From assembly GCF_030269325.1 (NCBI RefSeq), contig NZ_BSTD01000006.1, positions 434,001 through 498,000 of the forward strand: a DNA stretch of 64,000 nt. Direction: 5' to 3'. The position numbers and the translations under genes are program-made. Source of the DNA: Amycolatopsis sp. NBRC 101858. GTDB lineage: Bacteria > Actinomycetota > Actinomycetes > Mycobacteriales > Pseudonocardiaceae. Shown in pieces: positions 1 to 8,594 of this stretch. How positions within the stretch are numbered: position 1 is the stretch's first letter; each line of letters opens with the position of its first letter. The notes beneath the pieces were generated by a model that was not told the origin of the DNA, ran no database searches, and saw nothing but the letters and a program-made list of their open reading frames with translations.

Positions 1-739
1 CGATCTCGCCGACGTAGCCGGAGCCGCCGCGCAGTGCCGACCCTTCGGCGATGACACCGCCGCCGACCCCGACGTCCGCCGAGATGTACACCACGTCGGA
101 CGCCCCGCGGGCCGCGCCGCGCAGGTGCTCGGCGACCGCGCCGAACTCGGCGTCGTTGCCGACCAGGATCGGGATCTGGAGCACGGCGCCGAGCCGCTCG
201 CCGAGCGCGACGTCGGTCCAGCGCAGGTTCGGGGCTTCGTGCACGTGCCCGTCCGCCCGCCGGACGACGCCGGGCACCGACACCCCGGCCGCCACCGGCG
301 TCACGTCGAGGTCGCCGGCCAGGACGGTCGTCGACTCGATGACGTGGGTGATGACCTCGTCGGGCTGCCCCATCCGGCCGCGCAGGTTCCAGCTGTTGCG
401 GCCCAGGATCTGGCCGCCCAGCCCGACCAGCGCGATCGCGACGTGCTCGACCTGCAGGTCGACCGCGAGCACGACCGCCGCGTGCGGCTGGGGCAGGACC
501 AGGAGCGAGGGGCGGCCCGCCCCTCGTCCCGGCCTCGGCACCTTCTCCTCGACGACACCGGCTTCCGCCAGCCCGTCGACGAGGGTCTTGATCGTGCTCC
601 GGTTGAGCCCCAGCTCGGAAGCCAGGGTCGCCCGGGTGCTCGGCCCGCCGACGTGCAGCAGGCGGAGCAGGGTCGTGCGGTTGTGCCGACGCACCTCGTC
701 CGGTCGTGCGACGGGTGAGCTGGACACGGGCTTGATCAT
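1..739 (-). CDS. ROK-family transcriptional repressor (partial, 3' end outside window)
   Basis: The first 246 codons are present; the gene runs off the left edge. An N-terminal winged helix-turn-helix (about residues 16-60, with ATLASELGLNRSTIKTLV) is followed by the ROK sugar-kinase-like domain, with the glycine-rich stretch DVGVGGGV close to the edge. ROK repressors sense a sugar or sugar phosphate and control sugar uptake genes. The ATG at 739 is 11 bases after the permease stop, so this is the last gene of the xylF-type importer operon and the obvious candidate to bind the palindrome at 4394-4420. A XylR-like role is inferred from the neighbours, and the true ligand is unknown. Confidence 0.88.
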   Translation of the reverse strand, partial: MIKPVSSSPVARPDEVRRHNRTTLLRLLHVGGPSTRATLASELGLNRSTIKTLVDGLAEAGVVEEKVPRPGRGAGRPSLLVLPQPHAAVVLAVDLQVEHVAIALVGLGGQILGRNSWNLRGRMGQPDEVITHVIESTTVLAGDLDVTPVAAGVSVPGVVRRADGHVHEAPNLRWTDVALGERLGAVLQIPILVGNDAEFGAVAEHLRGAARGASDVVYISADVGVGGGVIAEGSALRGGSGYVGEI

Positions 740-750
740 CCCATGCTGGT

Positions 751-2241
751 TCAGCGCGTCGACGCAGCCGCGCGGCGCCGCGACAGCGCGTCGACCGTGG
801 CGGCGAGCAACAGGACCAGACCGGTGACGATGTTGACCACCGCGGCCGGCTGCTTGAGCAGGCCCAGGCCGTTGATGACCACGGCGATCACGAGGCCACC
901 GACGACGGCGTCGGCCACGCGGCCCTTGCCGCCGAACAGCGACGTACCACCGATGACGGCCGCGCCGACCGAGTACAGCAGCGTGTTGAGGCCACCGGAC
1001 TGCGGGCTGACCGAGCCGACCTTCGACGCGGCGACGATGCCGCCGATGGCCGCGACCGCCGAGCCGATGACGAACACGCTCGCGCGGATCTTCGGCACGT
1101 CGATACCGGCACGGCGGGCGGCTTCCTTGTTGCCGCCGACCGCGTACACGTACCGGCCGTACTTGGTCCGGTTGAGCACGTAGGTCCCGGCCACCAGCAG
1201 CACCAGCATGATCGGGATGACGTACGGGACGCCCTCGATCGTGACGACCGCCTTGTTCGGCGAGCGGTTGACCGTCAGCAGCCAGGTGCCCAGCGCCGAC
1301 AGCACCACCAGCGCGGCGACCTTGACGACGACGAGCGCCGTCGGCTGCACGACCAGGCCGCGCTGGAGCCGCCGGAAGTGGCTGAGCAGCGTGATCACGG
1401 CGAACCCGCCGGCGGCGACGAGGAAGAAGATCCAGCTGCCGAGGACGTTCAGGTTGCCGTTGGCGATCTTGTACAGGACGTCGGAGTTGGTGATGCCGAT
1501 CGTGCCGCCCTCACCGATGAACTGCAGCAGGACGCCCTGCCACACGATGAACAGCGCCAGTGTCACGACGAAGGACGGCATGCCGATCTTCGACACCAGG
1601 AAGCCGGTGATGCAGCCGATCGCGGTGCCCACGCAGATCGCCAGCAGGATCTCCAGCCATGCGTTGGCGGGAACGCCGATCGCCACGAGCAGCAGCCCGA
1701 CCAGCGACAGCGCGGCACCGGCCCAGATCCGCTGGTAGGCCGACAGCAGCATGGCCGCGGCGAGGACGGCGATGAACGTGATGAACACGCCGGATCCCAT
1801 GGAGCCCAGCAAATTGCCGGCATGGACATAGTGCAGGGCCATCACCGACGCGGCGGTGCCGGAGGCCACACCGGCGGCGAGGTCGATCTCGCCGAGCAGC
1901 AGCACGAAGACGATGCCCATCGCGATGATGATCACGCCCGCGCCCTGCGGGAAGACGTTGGCGATGTTGGCCAGTGTGAAGAAGTTGTCCGACAGCGCGC
2001 TGAACAGGATGACCAGCACGAGCAGGCCGAACAGCGACGGCAGCGAGCCGAGTTCACCGGCTCGCAGGCGGGCGAAGTAGTCGCGGACGGCTTCGCCGGT
2101 TGACATCGATGTCGTGTCGATGCCGAAGTCGGTGATCGCCGCGGTGGGGTTCTGGGTCTGCGCGAGCGCTTCCGCGGCCGGGGTGTCGACCTCGTGCTTG
2201 GCAGGGGTTTCAGTCATTTCCGGTTCTTTCTTCCCGCTCAC
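751..2241 (-). CDS. xylH: Sugar ABC transporter permease, XylH-type
   Basis: Membrane permease of a monosaccharide importer (CUT2 class), 496 aa. After a hydrophilic N-terminal tail of about 60 residues there are ten or more hydrophobic segments and the CUT2 permease motif near the C-terminus (AARRAGIDVPKIRASVF, then GGIVAASKVGSVSPQSG). The GTG start at 2241 overlaps the ATPase stop by four bases (GTGA), implying translational coupling; an internal ATG eight codons later is an alternative. It should pair with the ATPase and binding protein directly upstream. The xylose assignment rests mainly on the binding protein. Confidence 0.85.
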   Translation of the reverse strand: MSGKKEPEMTETPAKHEVDTPAAEALAQTQNPTAAITDFGIDTTSMSTGEAVRDYFARLRAGELGSLPSLFGLLVLVILFSALSDNFFTLANIANVFPQGAGVIIIAMGIVFVLLLGEIDLAAGVASGTAASVMALHYVHAGNLLGSMGSGVFITFIAVLAAAMLLSAYQRIWAGAALSLVGLLLVAIGVPANAWLEILLAICVGTAIGCITGFLVSKIGMPSFVVTLALFIVWQGVLLQFIGEGGTIGITNSDVLYKIANGNLNVLGSWIFFLVAAGGFAVITLLSHFRRLQRGLVVQPTALVVVKVAALVVLSALGTWLLTVNRSPNKAVVTIEGVPYVIPIMLVLLVAGTYVLNRTKYGRYVYAVGGNKEAARRAGIDVPKIRASVFVIGSAVAAIGGIVAASKVGSVSPQSGGLNTLLYSVGAAVIGGTSLFGGKGRVADAVVGGLVIAVVINGLGLLKQPAAVVNIVTGLVLLLAATVDALSRRRAAASTR

Positions 2242-3011
2242 AGGACCACGGCTTCGGGCCGGGCCAGGCCGAGGTCACCGGAGCGCCCGGCGGTGATCAG
2301 CTCCACGATCTGGCCGTGGGAAACGTCCTTCGTGTGCACCTCGGCGACGAGCCGGCCGAGGTACAGCACCGAGATGCGGTCGGCGACCTCGAACACGTCG
2401 GCCATGTTGTGGCTGATCAGCACGACCCCGAGGCCCTGCTCGGCCAGCCGGCGGACCAGGTCGAGCACCTGCCGGGTCTGCGCGACACCGAGGGCGGCGG
2501 TCGGCTCGTCCAGCACGACGACCTTGCTGTTCCACAGCACCGACTTCGCGATCGCCACGGTCTGGCGCTGACCACCGGACAGCGAGGAGACCGGCGTCCG
2601 GACCGACTTCACGGTCCGCACCGACAGGGAAGCCAGCGTCTCGCGAGCGGCCTTCTCCATGCTGGCTTCGTCCAGCTTCCACGAGTTTCCGCGCTCGCGG
2701 CCGAGGAACATGTTCTGCACGATGTCGAGGTTGTCGGCCAGGGCGAGGTCCTGGTAGACGACCTCGATGCCGAGGTCGGCCGCGTCCTTGGGACCGCGGA
2801 TGTGGGCGTCCTGCCCGTTGAACCGCACGGCCCCCGAGTCGTACGGGTGGATACCGGCGATGCACTTGACGAGGGTCGACTTGCCGGCGCCGTTGTCGCC
2901 GACCAGTGCGGTCACTTCGCCCGCACGCACGTCGAAGTCCACGTCGTGGAGGACGTGGACGGGGCCGAAGCTCTTGTTCAGGCCCTTGATCTCGAGGATG
3001 GGCTCACTCAT
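2238..3011 (-). CDS. xylG: Sugar ABC transporter ATP-binding protein, short XylG/FrcA-type
   Basis: A single ABC domain (257 aa) that energises the importer. Walker A GDNGAGKST is at residues 38-46, the signature LSGGQRQ at 144-150 and Walker B VVVLDEPTAAL at 164-174. Classic XylG/RbsA proteins carry two ABC domains; this one has one, as in FrcA-like actinobacterial systems, so it probably works as a homodimer. The start is the ATG at 3011, preceded by GGAG about ten bases upstream. The reading frame extends further upstream, but that part is low-complexity and lies under the hairpin at 3088-3130. Confidence 0.87.
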   Translation of the reverse strand: MSEPILEIKGLNKSFGPVHVLHDVDFDVRAGEVTALVGDNGAGKSTLVKCIAGIHPYDSGAVRFNGQDAHIRGPKDAADLGIEVVYQDLALADNLDIVQNMFLGRERGNSWKLDEASMEKAARETLASLSVRTVKSVRTPVSSLSGGQRQTVAIAKSVLWNSKVVVLDEPTAALGVAQTRQVLDLVRRLAEQGLGVVLISHNMADVFEVADRISVLYLGRLVAEVHTKDVSHGQIVELITAGRSGDLGLARPEAVVL

Positions 3012-3087
3012 GGATGGCAGTTCTCCGAATTTCCGATGCCCTTTGCCGCCGCTAGGGCCAGGCGATCCCCGCGGGCGGGGAGTGGGG

Positions 3088-3130
3088 ACCGGGCCGGGGC
3101 GCGCCGTCGGGGTGCGCGTCCCGGCCCGGC
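3088..3130 (-). terminator. GC-rich hairpin between binding-protein and ATPase genes (attenuator?)
   Basis: On the minus strand a stem built on GCCGGGCCGGG pairs with CCGGGCCGGG, extended by an imperfect CGCGC block around a short loop. It lies between the stop of the binding protein (3154) and the start of the ATPase (3011). Such hairpins often let a binding protein be made in excess over its membrane partners, and that role is inferred here. There is no strong T-tract. Confidence 0.5.
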
Positions 3131-3153
3131 TGTTCAGGGGTGCTGCGTGCGGC

Positions 3154-4293
3154 TCAGGAGATGCCGAGCGAGCTGCACTTGGCGGCGAGGTCGCCACCAC
3201 AGATCTCGGCGGCCTTCACGTAGCCCTGGGTGACGACCGTCTTGACGTCCTTCTCGAGGATCGTCGTCGGCGTGAGCAGCACCGACTTGATGTCGCGGTT
3301 GCCCTTCGGGTCGTGCAGCTTGCCGGTCGCGATGGCGTCGGCACCGGCGGTGTCACCCTTGGCGAGGGCGGCGGCCAGCTTGGCGGTGGCTTCGGCCTCT
3401 TCCTTGATCGGCTTGAAGACCGTCATGTACTGCTCGCCGCGCATGACCGCCATCAGGCCGTCGGCGGTGGCGTCCTGGCCGGTGACCGGGACCTTGCCGT
3501 TGAGGCCGTTCTTCTTGAGGATGGTGATGACCGCGCCGGCCAGGCCGTCGTTCGCCGCGACGACGCCGTCGACCTTGCCGCCGTTGGCGGTGAAGATCTG
3601 CTCGAACGTCGTGCCGCCGAGCTGGTTGTCCCAGTCGTTGATCGGCTGCTTCTGGATCCGCTTGAGCGTGCCCGCCGAGAACAGCGGCTCGAGGACGGAG
3701 TCCTGGCCCTGGGTGAACAGCGTCGCGTTGTTGTCGGTCGGGGCGCCCTCGATCTGGACGACACCCGCGCCCGGCTTGCTCTTCAGCGCGTCGGCCATGG
3801 CCTGGCCCTGCAGCTGGCCGACCTTCTCGTTGTCGAACGAGACGTAGTAGTCGGCGGACCCGCCGAGGCTCGGGCGGTCGTAGTCGATGACCGGGATGCC
3901 CGCGGTCTTCGCCTTGGCCTCGACCGCGGCACCGACGGCCGGGTCACCCGGGGCGATGACCAGGACCTTGACGCCGGAGCTGATGAAGCCGTCCGCCAGC
4001 GTCGAGAACTTCTGGTTGTCACCCTGGGCGTTCTGGACGTCGACCTCGAAGCCCTGGGCCGTCAGCGCGGCCGTCAGCATCGGCTTGTCGAACGCTTCCC
4101 AGCGCGCCGAGGTGGCGGTCTCCGGGAGGATGACGCCGACCTTGCCGCTGGCACCACCGGCGGCGGCCGGCGCGGAGGAGGAAGCGGAGCTGCTCCCCGT
4201 GCCCCCGCTGTCTGAACTGTTGGCACCGCAAGCGGTCAGCACCAGGCCGGTGCTCACCGTCGCGGCGAGGAGGGTAAGGGTTCTGCTGCGCAT
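3154..4293 (-). CDS. xylF: Xylose-type sugar-binding lipoprotein of the ABC importer
   Basis: Exported sugar-binding protein, 379 aa. The N-terminus has a lipobox ending LTAC at residue 22, followed by a Ser/Gly/Ala-rich linker and a type I periplasmic-binding fold (from about residue 50). The core resembles XylF, with DYDRPS, YYVSFDNEKVGQLQ and an Asp-Asn-Asn segment in the ligand region. The ATG at 4293 follows GGAACGAGG; longer upstream frames are ignored because they cross the promoter and operator. It is the first gene of the binding protein-ATPase-permease-ROK operon. D-xylose is the best guess, but related CUT2 proteins bind other sugars. Confidence 0.85.
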   Translation of the reverse strand: MRSRTLTLLAATVSTGLVLTACGANSSDSGGTGSSSASSSAPAAAGGASGKVGVILPETATSARWEAFDKPMLTAALTAQGFEVDVQNAQGDNQKFSTLADGFISSGVKVLVIAPGDPAVGAAVEAKAKTAGIPVIDYDRPSLGGSADYYVSFDNEKVGQLQGQAMADALKSKPGAGVVQIEGAPTDNNATLFTQGQDSVLEPLFSAGTLKRIQKQPINDWDNQLGGTTFEQIFTANGGKVDGVVAANDGLAGAVITILKKNGLNGKVPVTGQDATADGLMAVMRGEQYMTVFKPIKEEAEATAKLAAALAKGDTAGADAIATGKLHDPKGNRDIKSVLLTPTTILEKDVKTVVTQGYVKAAEICGGDLAAKCSSLGIS

Positions 4294-4393
4294 CCTCGTT
4301 CCTTCCGGATCCAAGCATTGGTGACGAGTGGGCCGTCGACGTCGTCTCGGGCCCTGCGAGGCGGTGATCCGGAGGGTCCCGGCGCACCGTCGC

Positions 4394-4420
4394 GCATATG
4401 TTGTGGGCGACAACATATGC
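4394..4420 (-). promoter_or_regulatory. Perfect palindromic operator upstream of xylF (ROK site candidate)
   Basis: GCATATGTTGT, five bases (GGGCG), then ACAACATATGC: a perfect 11-bp inverted repeat and strikingly AT-rich against its surroundings. It lies about 100 bases upstream of the xylF ATG and 20 bases downstream of the -10 candidate, where a repressor would block transcription. The ROK regulator at the end of this operon is the natural binder (inference). Confidence 0.72.
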
Positions 4421-4439
4421 CGCTGAGCGGCTGCGGGGA

Positions 4440-4468
4440 AGATAGCTGGATCGATTAAATGACACCAA
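4440..4468 (-). promoter_or_regulatory. Sigma-A-like promoter of the xylF operon
   Basis: On the minus strand TTGGTG (4468-4463) and CTATCT (4445-4440) are separated by 17 bases, directly upstream of the palindrome at 4394-4420. The match is moderate, but the position relative to operator and gene is sensible. Confidence 0.45.
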
Positions 4469-4895
4469 TTGGACACGGTTCGGCAACACAGGCTGAGCGT
4501 CGCCCGGAAAGAGTAGATCCGCTGACGATGTGATCGCCAGCACTCACCGTGTGTTACATCCAGGTTTCTTGCGAGGGTGAAGATACTCCGCCGGTGTACA
4601 CCGAGTGCGATCCGCCGCGAAGTGGTGGTGAACCCACGGCAAACGCCCGGGATTGGTCGCCGACTTGCGAACTTCGCACCCGAACGTGCCCGAAGCACCA
4701 CCCGCCGGGGGACGCCGGGGCAGCCGGGAGACGACCGATCGGGCACGCAACGTCACGGAGTTGTGGAAGGTTCGGCACGGCGCCGGTGGAACGGACGGTG
4801 ACCGGCGGGTTCAGCCTCCCGGGCGACACCGGTGGGTGGGACGGGCCGGAGCGGGTGGGGTCGGCGGCGGGGCCGATTGTGGACCGGGAGCGGCC

Positions 4896-5232
4896 CGGTC
4901 AGGCGGGCTTGGCCGGAGCGGGCGGGGTTGCTTGGTCGGCTCGGGCGGGCTTGTCCAGCTCGACCAGACTCGGCCGGCTCGACCAGGGCTTGGCTGGCTC
5001 GACCAGGGCTTGGCTGGCTCGGCCGGGCTTGATCGGCGCGGCCAGACTCAATCGGCTCAACCAGGCTTGGCCGGCTCGGCCGGACTTGGCCGGCTCAGCC
5101 GGACTTGGCCGGCTCAGCCGGACTTGGCCGGCTCAGCCAGCTCGACCAGGCTAAGCGGGGTTTGGCCGGCTCGGCTGGACTCAGTCGGCTCGACCGGACT
5201 TGATCGGCGCGGCCGGCAAAGCCGGCTCAACC
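4896..5232. repeat. Degenerate 19-20-bp tandem repeat array upstream of the xylF operon
   Basis: About 17 imperfect units sharing the core CTTGGCCGGCTC. Exact copies include CGGACTTGGCCGGCTCAGC three times in a row (5081, 5100, 5119) and GACCAGGGCTTGGCTGGCTC twice (4981, 5001). The whole gap 4294-5395 has no convincing gene: open frames through it merely follow the repeat. Between the promoter (4468) and the array (4896), and from 5233 to 5395, I see nothing recognisable. Confidence 0.8.
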
Positions 5233-5395
5233 GGAGCCAGTGGGGTCTGCCCGCGGCCGCCTCGGTCGCAGCAGCAACCCGGCCGGCTTGGCTGCGCCGT
5301 CCACGCCACCGCGATCGAGCAACCCCGACCGGACCGCCCGGCCACGCCCCTCGCCCCCGGCCCCGGCCCCGGCCCCCGGCGGCAGGAAACCCGCC

Positions 5396-7129
5396 TCACC
5401 AGGTCCGCAGCGTCACGATCCGTTCCTCGAGCTGCTCCACGGTCGCCATCGCGGTCACCGGCCCTCCGCAAACCCGCCGAAGCTCGTTGTGGATCGCGCC
5501 GTGCGGCTTCTTCGTTCGGTGGTGGTACATCCCCACCAGCGCGTTCAGCTCCTTGCGCAGCGCGCCGAGGCGCTCGCTCACCGACTGGGGGCGAGCCTGT
5601 GGGGCCGGCTCCTCCTTTGCGGGCTTGCGGCGCTTCTCGTCCGCGATCTGCTCTTCCTGCCGCTTCCGCAGCAGCGCGCGGACCTGGTCGGGCTCCAGCA
5701 GCCCCGGCAGGCCGAGGTACTCCTGCTCCTCGTCCGATCCCGAGAACACCGCCGTGCCGAACGAGTTGCCGTCGTAGATGACCTGGTCGAGCTCGGCCGA
5801 GGCGCCCAGCGATGTGAACGCCTTCTCCTCTTCGCCCGGCTCGTCCTCGGTGCGGTTGGCCTGGGCGAGGAGCTCGTCCTCCCAGCCTTCGTTCTCGCGG
5901 TGCGGCTTCCCCAGCACGTGGTCGCGCTGCGCTTCCAGCTCGCTGGCCAGCTCCAGCAGCACCGGCACCGACGGCAGGAACACGCTCGCCGTCTCGCCCT
6001 TCTTCCGGGCGCGCACGTACCGGCCGATCGCCTGGGCGAAGAACAGCGGGGTCGACGCGCTCGTCGCGTACACACCCACCGCGAGCCGCGGGACGTCGAC
6101 GCCTTCCGAGACCATCCGGACGGCCACTATCCAGCGCTCGTTCGTCTCGGAAAACTCCTTGATCCGGCCCGACGCCTTCGGGTCGTCCGACAGCACCAGC
6201 GTCGGCATCTCCCCCGAGATGCGCTCCAGGATCTTCGCGTACGCCCGCGCCGACTCCTGGTCGGTGGCGATCACCAGGCCGCCCGCGTCCGGCACGCTCT
6301 GGCGCACCTGCGACAGCCGGGTGTCCGCGGCGTGCAGGACCGCCGGGATCCACTCGCCGGCCGGGTCGAGCGCCGTGCGCCACGCCCGGGCGTTCTGCTC
6401 CGCGGTCAGCGGCTCGCCGAGCCGCGCGGTGAACTCCTCCCCCGCGCTCGTGCGCCAGGAGGCCTCGCCCGAGTACGCGAGGAAGACGACCGGCCGGACC
6501 ACGCCGTCGGCCAGCGCGTCCGCGTAGCCGTACGAGTGGTCGGCCTTGCTGCGCTGGAAGCCGCCCGCGTCCGGCTCGTAGGTGACGAACGGGATGGCCG
6601 AGTCGTCGGACCGGAACGGCGTCCCGGTCAGCGACAGCCGCCGGACGGCCGGGGTGAAGGCCTCGCGGATCGCGTCGCCCCAGGACTTCGCGTCACCGCC
6701 GTGGTGGATCTCGTCGAGGATGACCAGCGTCTTGCGGTTCTCCGTACGCACCCGGTGCAGCGTCGGGTGCGCCGCGACCTGCGCGTACGTCAGCGCGACG
6801 CCGTTGTAGTCCGACGAGGTGACGCCGGTGGTGTTGCGGAAGTTCGAGTCGATCTGGATGCCGGCCGCGGCCGCCGACGCCGCCCACTGGTGCTTGAGGT
6901 GCTCGGTCGGCGTGACGATGGTGACCGCCTCGATCGTGCGGTCGCTCAGCAGCTCGGCCGCGATCCGCAGGCCGAACACGGTCTTGCCGGCGCCGGGCGT
7001 CGCCACCGCGAGGAAGTCCTTCGGCTTGCGCGTGAGGTACTTGGTGAGTGCCCGCCGCTGCCACGCCCGCAGCGGGCGCGCGGTCGAGTCCTTCTCCGCG
7101 GGAGGCGCCCCGAGCTGCGTCTCCGTCAT
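5396..7129 (-). CDS. DEAD/DEAH-box (ResIII-type) superfamily 2 helicase
   Basis: Nucleic-acid-dependent ATPase of 577 aa. Motif I TPGAGKT is at residues 44-50, motif II DEIH at 139-142, motif III LTGTPFR at 167-173, and a second RecA domain carries QAIGRYVRA. The C-terminal part (about 400-577) has a charged segment with coiled-coil character and ends without a nuclease domain. No methylase or specificity subunit is nearby, so this is not a restriction system; stand-alone helicases of this type are common in actinobacteria and mostly uncharacterised. ATG at 7129 with a GAGGGGGG ribosome site. Confidence 0.85.
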   Translation of the reverse strand: MTETQLGAPPAEKDSTARPLRAWQRRALTKYLTRKPKDFLAVATPGAGKTVFGLRIAAELLSDRTIEAVTIVTPTEHLKHQWAASAAAAGIQIDSNFRNTTGVTSSDYNGVALTYAQVAAHPTLHRVRTENRKTLVILDEIHHGGDAKSWGDAIREAFTPAVRRLSLTGTPFRSDDSAIPFVTYEPDAGGFQRSKADHSYGYADALADGVVRPVVFLAYSGEASWRTSAGEEFTARLGEPLTAEQNARAWRTALDPAGEWIPAVLHAADTRLSQVRQSVPDAGGLVIATDQESARAYAKILERISGEMPTLVLSDDPKASGRIKEFSETNERWIVAVRMVSEGVDVPRLAVGVYATSASTPLFFAQAIGRYVRARKKGETASVFLPSVPVLLELASELEAQRDHVLGKPHRENEGWEDELLAQANRTEDEPGEEEKAFTSLGASAELDQVIYDGNSFGTAVFSGSDEEQEYLGLPGLLEPDQVRALLRKRQEEQIADEKRRKPAKEEPAPQARPQSVSERLGALRKELNALVGMYHHRTKKPHGAIHNELRRVCGGPVTAMATVEQLEERIVTLRTW

Positions 7130-7320
7130 GCCGGTCCCCCCTCGCTCAAGTGCTTTGACGTGCGAAAACCCTCACTGTGGTACCGACTTCGGCGTCGGCG
7201 ACTGCGGTGAGGGCACTGGAGCGAGTCTACCGGCCGGGTCCGACAGTTCCGGGCACCGGCACGGGTGATGTCCCCCGACACGCCCGGGTGCAGGCAGGGT
7301 GACGAGCCAAATCAGCACGG

Positions 7321-8505
7321 ATGGACCATGCTGGACACGTCATGGGTGAGGTGCAGCCGTCGGGAGCGACGAAGGTGGCCCGCAAGGGGCCGTGGCGCCT
7401 CCTCACGCGCACGCTCGGCAAGGCCTGGGAGGGCAACATCTTCTCCGAGGCCGCCGAAGCGGCCTTCTGGCAGACGCTGTCGCTGCCCCCGCTGCTCCTC
7501 GGACTGCTCGGCAGCCTGGGCTTCGTCGGCGAGTGGTTCGGCCAGGACGTCGTCGCGCAGGTGCACGACCGGATCATCGGGTTCTGCAAGACGGTGTTCA
7601 GCACCAACGCCGTCCAGGACATCATCGAACCGACCGTGAACAGCATCCTCACCGTCGGCAAGGGCGAGATCGTCTCGGTCGGCTTCCTGATCTCGCTGTG
7701 GGCGGGTTCGTCGGCGATGTCGTCGTTCGTGGACGCGATCACCGTCGCCCACGACCAGTACGGCGTCCGCAACGACGTCTGGCAGCGGATCTTCGCGCTG
7801 CTGCTGTACCTGTGCGGCCTGGTCATCCTGGTGGTCGGGCTGCCGCTGCTGGCGATCGGCCCCGACCTGCTGCCGGAGTTCTTCCCGTCCGACTGGCGCC
7901 CGACGGTCACGTCGTGGGTGAGCGCGCTGTACTTCCCGACCCTCGGGGTGATGATCACCCTCGCGCTGACCACGCTGTACAAGCTCGCCCTGCCGCGGAA
8001 GCTGCCGTGGCACCGCGGGCTGCCCGGCGCGGGGCTCGCGATGGTCGTGTTCCTGCTCTCCTCGGTCGGCCTGCGCATCTACCTGAACTGGATCACCAAG
8101 ACCGGCTACACCTACGGCGCGCTGGCCGCGCCGATCGCGTTCCTGCTGCTGATGTTCTTCATCGGGCTGGCCGTGGTCGGCGGCGCGTACTTCAACAGCG
8201 CGATCCAGGAGCTGTGGCCGGCGAAGGCGACCCGGCGCCAGCGGCGCAAGTGGCGCCGGCTGGAGATGGAGCGCGCTTCCGAGCGGCTGCGCACCGAAGA
8301 GGGCCGCAAGCTGTGGGAGCGCACGACCACGCCGCTGCGGCGCCCGCGCGCCGAAGACGTCTCCCCCAACGGTGACGCGCCGGAGGAGGCCCCGGAACCG
8401 TCCGAAGAGGACGAGCCGTCACCGAGCGCGCCCGACCCGGCACCCAGCGCTGCTCAGGGTCGCGTCTCCTCCCCAGGGACGACCCGGAATCCACCCCCAG
8501 ACTGA
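7321..8505 (+). CDS. YihY/BrkB-family inner-membrane protein
   Basis: Integral membrane protein (394 aa) of the YihY/virulence factor BrkB family, role unknown. About six hydrophobic helices span residues 45-300, with the family-typical segment YTYGALAAPIAFLLLMFFIG and then AYFNSAIQ. The tail from about 300 is first basic (RRQRRKWRRLE) and then acidic and proline-rich, and is presumably cytoplasmic. An alternative ATG lies seven codons downstream (7342); neither has a strong ribosome site. A second member of the family is encoded at 45547-46572. Confidence 0.8.
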   Translation: MDHAGHVMGEVQPSGATKVARKGPWRLLTRTLGKAWEGNIFSEAAEAAFWQTLSLPPLLLGLLGSLGFVGEWFGQDVVAQVHDRIIGFCKTVFSTNAVQDIIEPTVNSILTVGKGEIVSVGFLISLWAGSSAMSSFVDAITVAHDQYGVRNDVWQRIFALLLYLCGLVILVVGLPLLAIGPDLLPEFFPSDWRPTVTSWVSALYFPTLGVMITLALTTLYKLALPRKLPWHRGLPGAGLAMVVFLLSSVGLRIYLNWITKTGYTYGALAAPIAFLLLMFFIGLAVVGGAYFNSAIQELWPAKATRRQRRKWRRLEMERASERLRTEEGRKLWERTTTPLRRPRAEDVSPNGDAPEEAPEPSEEDEPSPSAPDPAPSAAQGRVSSPGTTRNPPPD

Positions 8506-8594
8506 GTCGCCCCTCAGGTCGGACATGGGAAGCTCCTCGGGTCACTGACGCCGGCGTCGGTCGCCGCGTCGTTCCCGAGGGGGTTCCCAGAGTC

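Noticed and set aside
4549..5154. Open frames across the repeat region upstream of xylF
   Set aside because: They only follow the 19-20-bp repeats, lack ribosome sites and give repetitive Gly/Leu/Arg protein.
5396..7129. Type I or III restriction system
   Set aside because: Only the helicase is present; no methylase, specificity or nuclease domain nearby.
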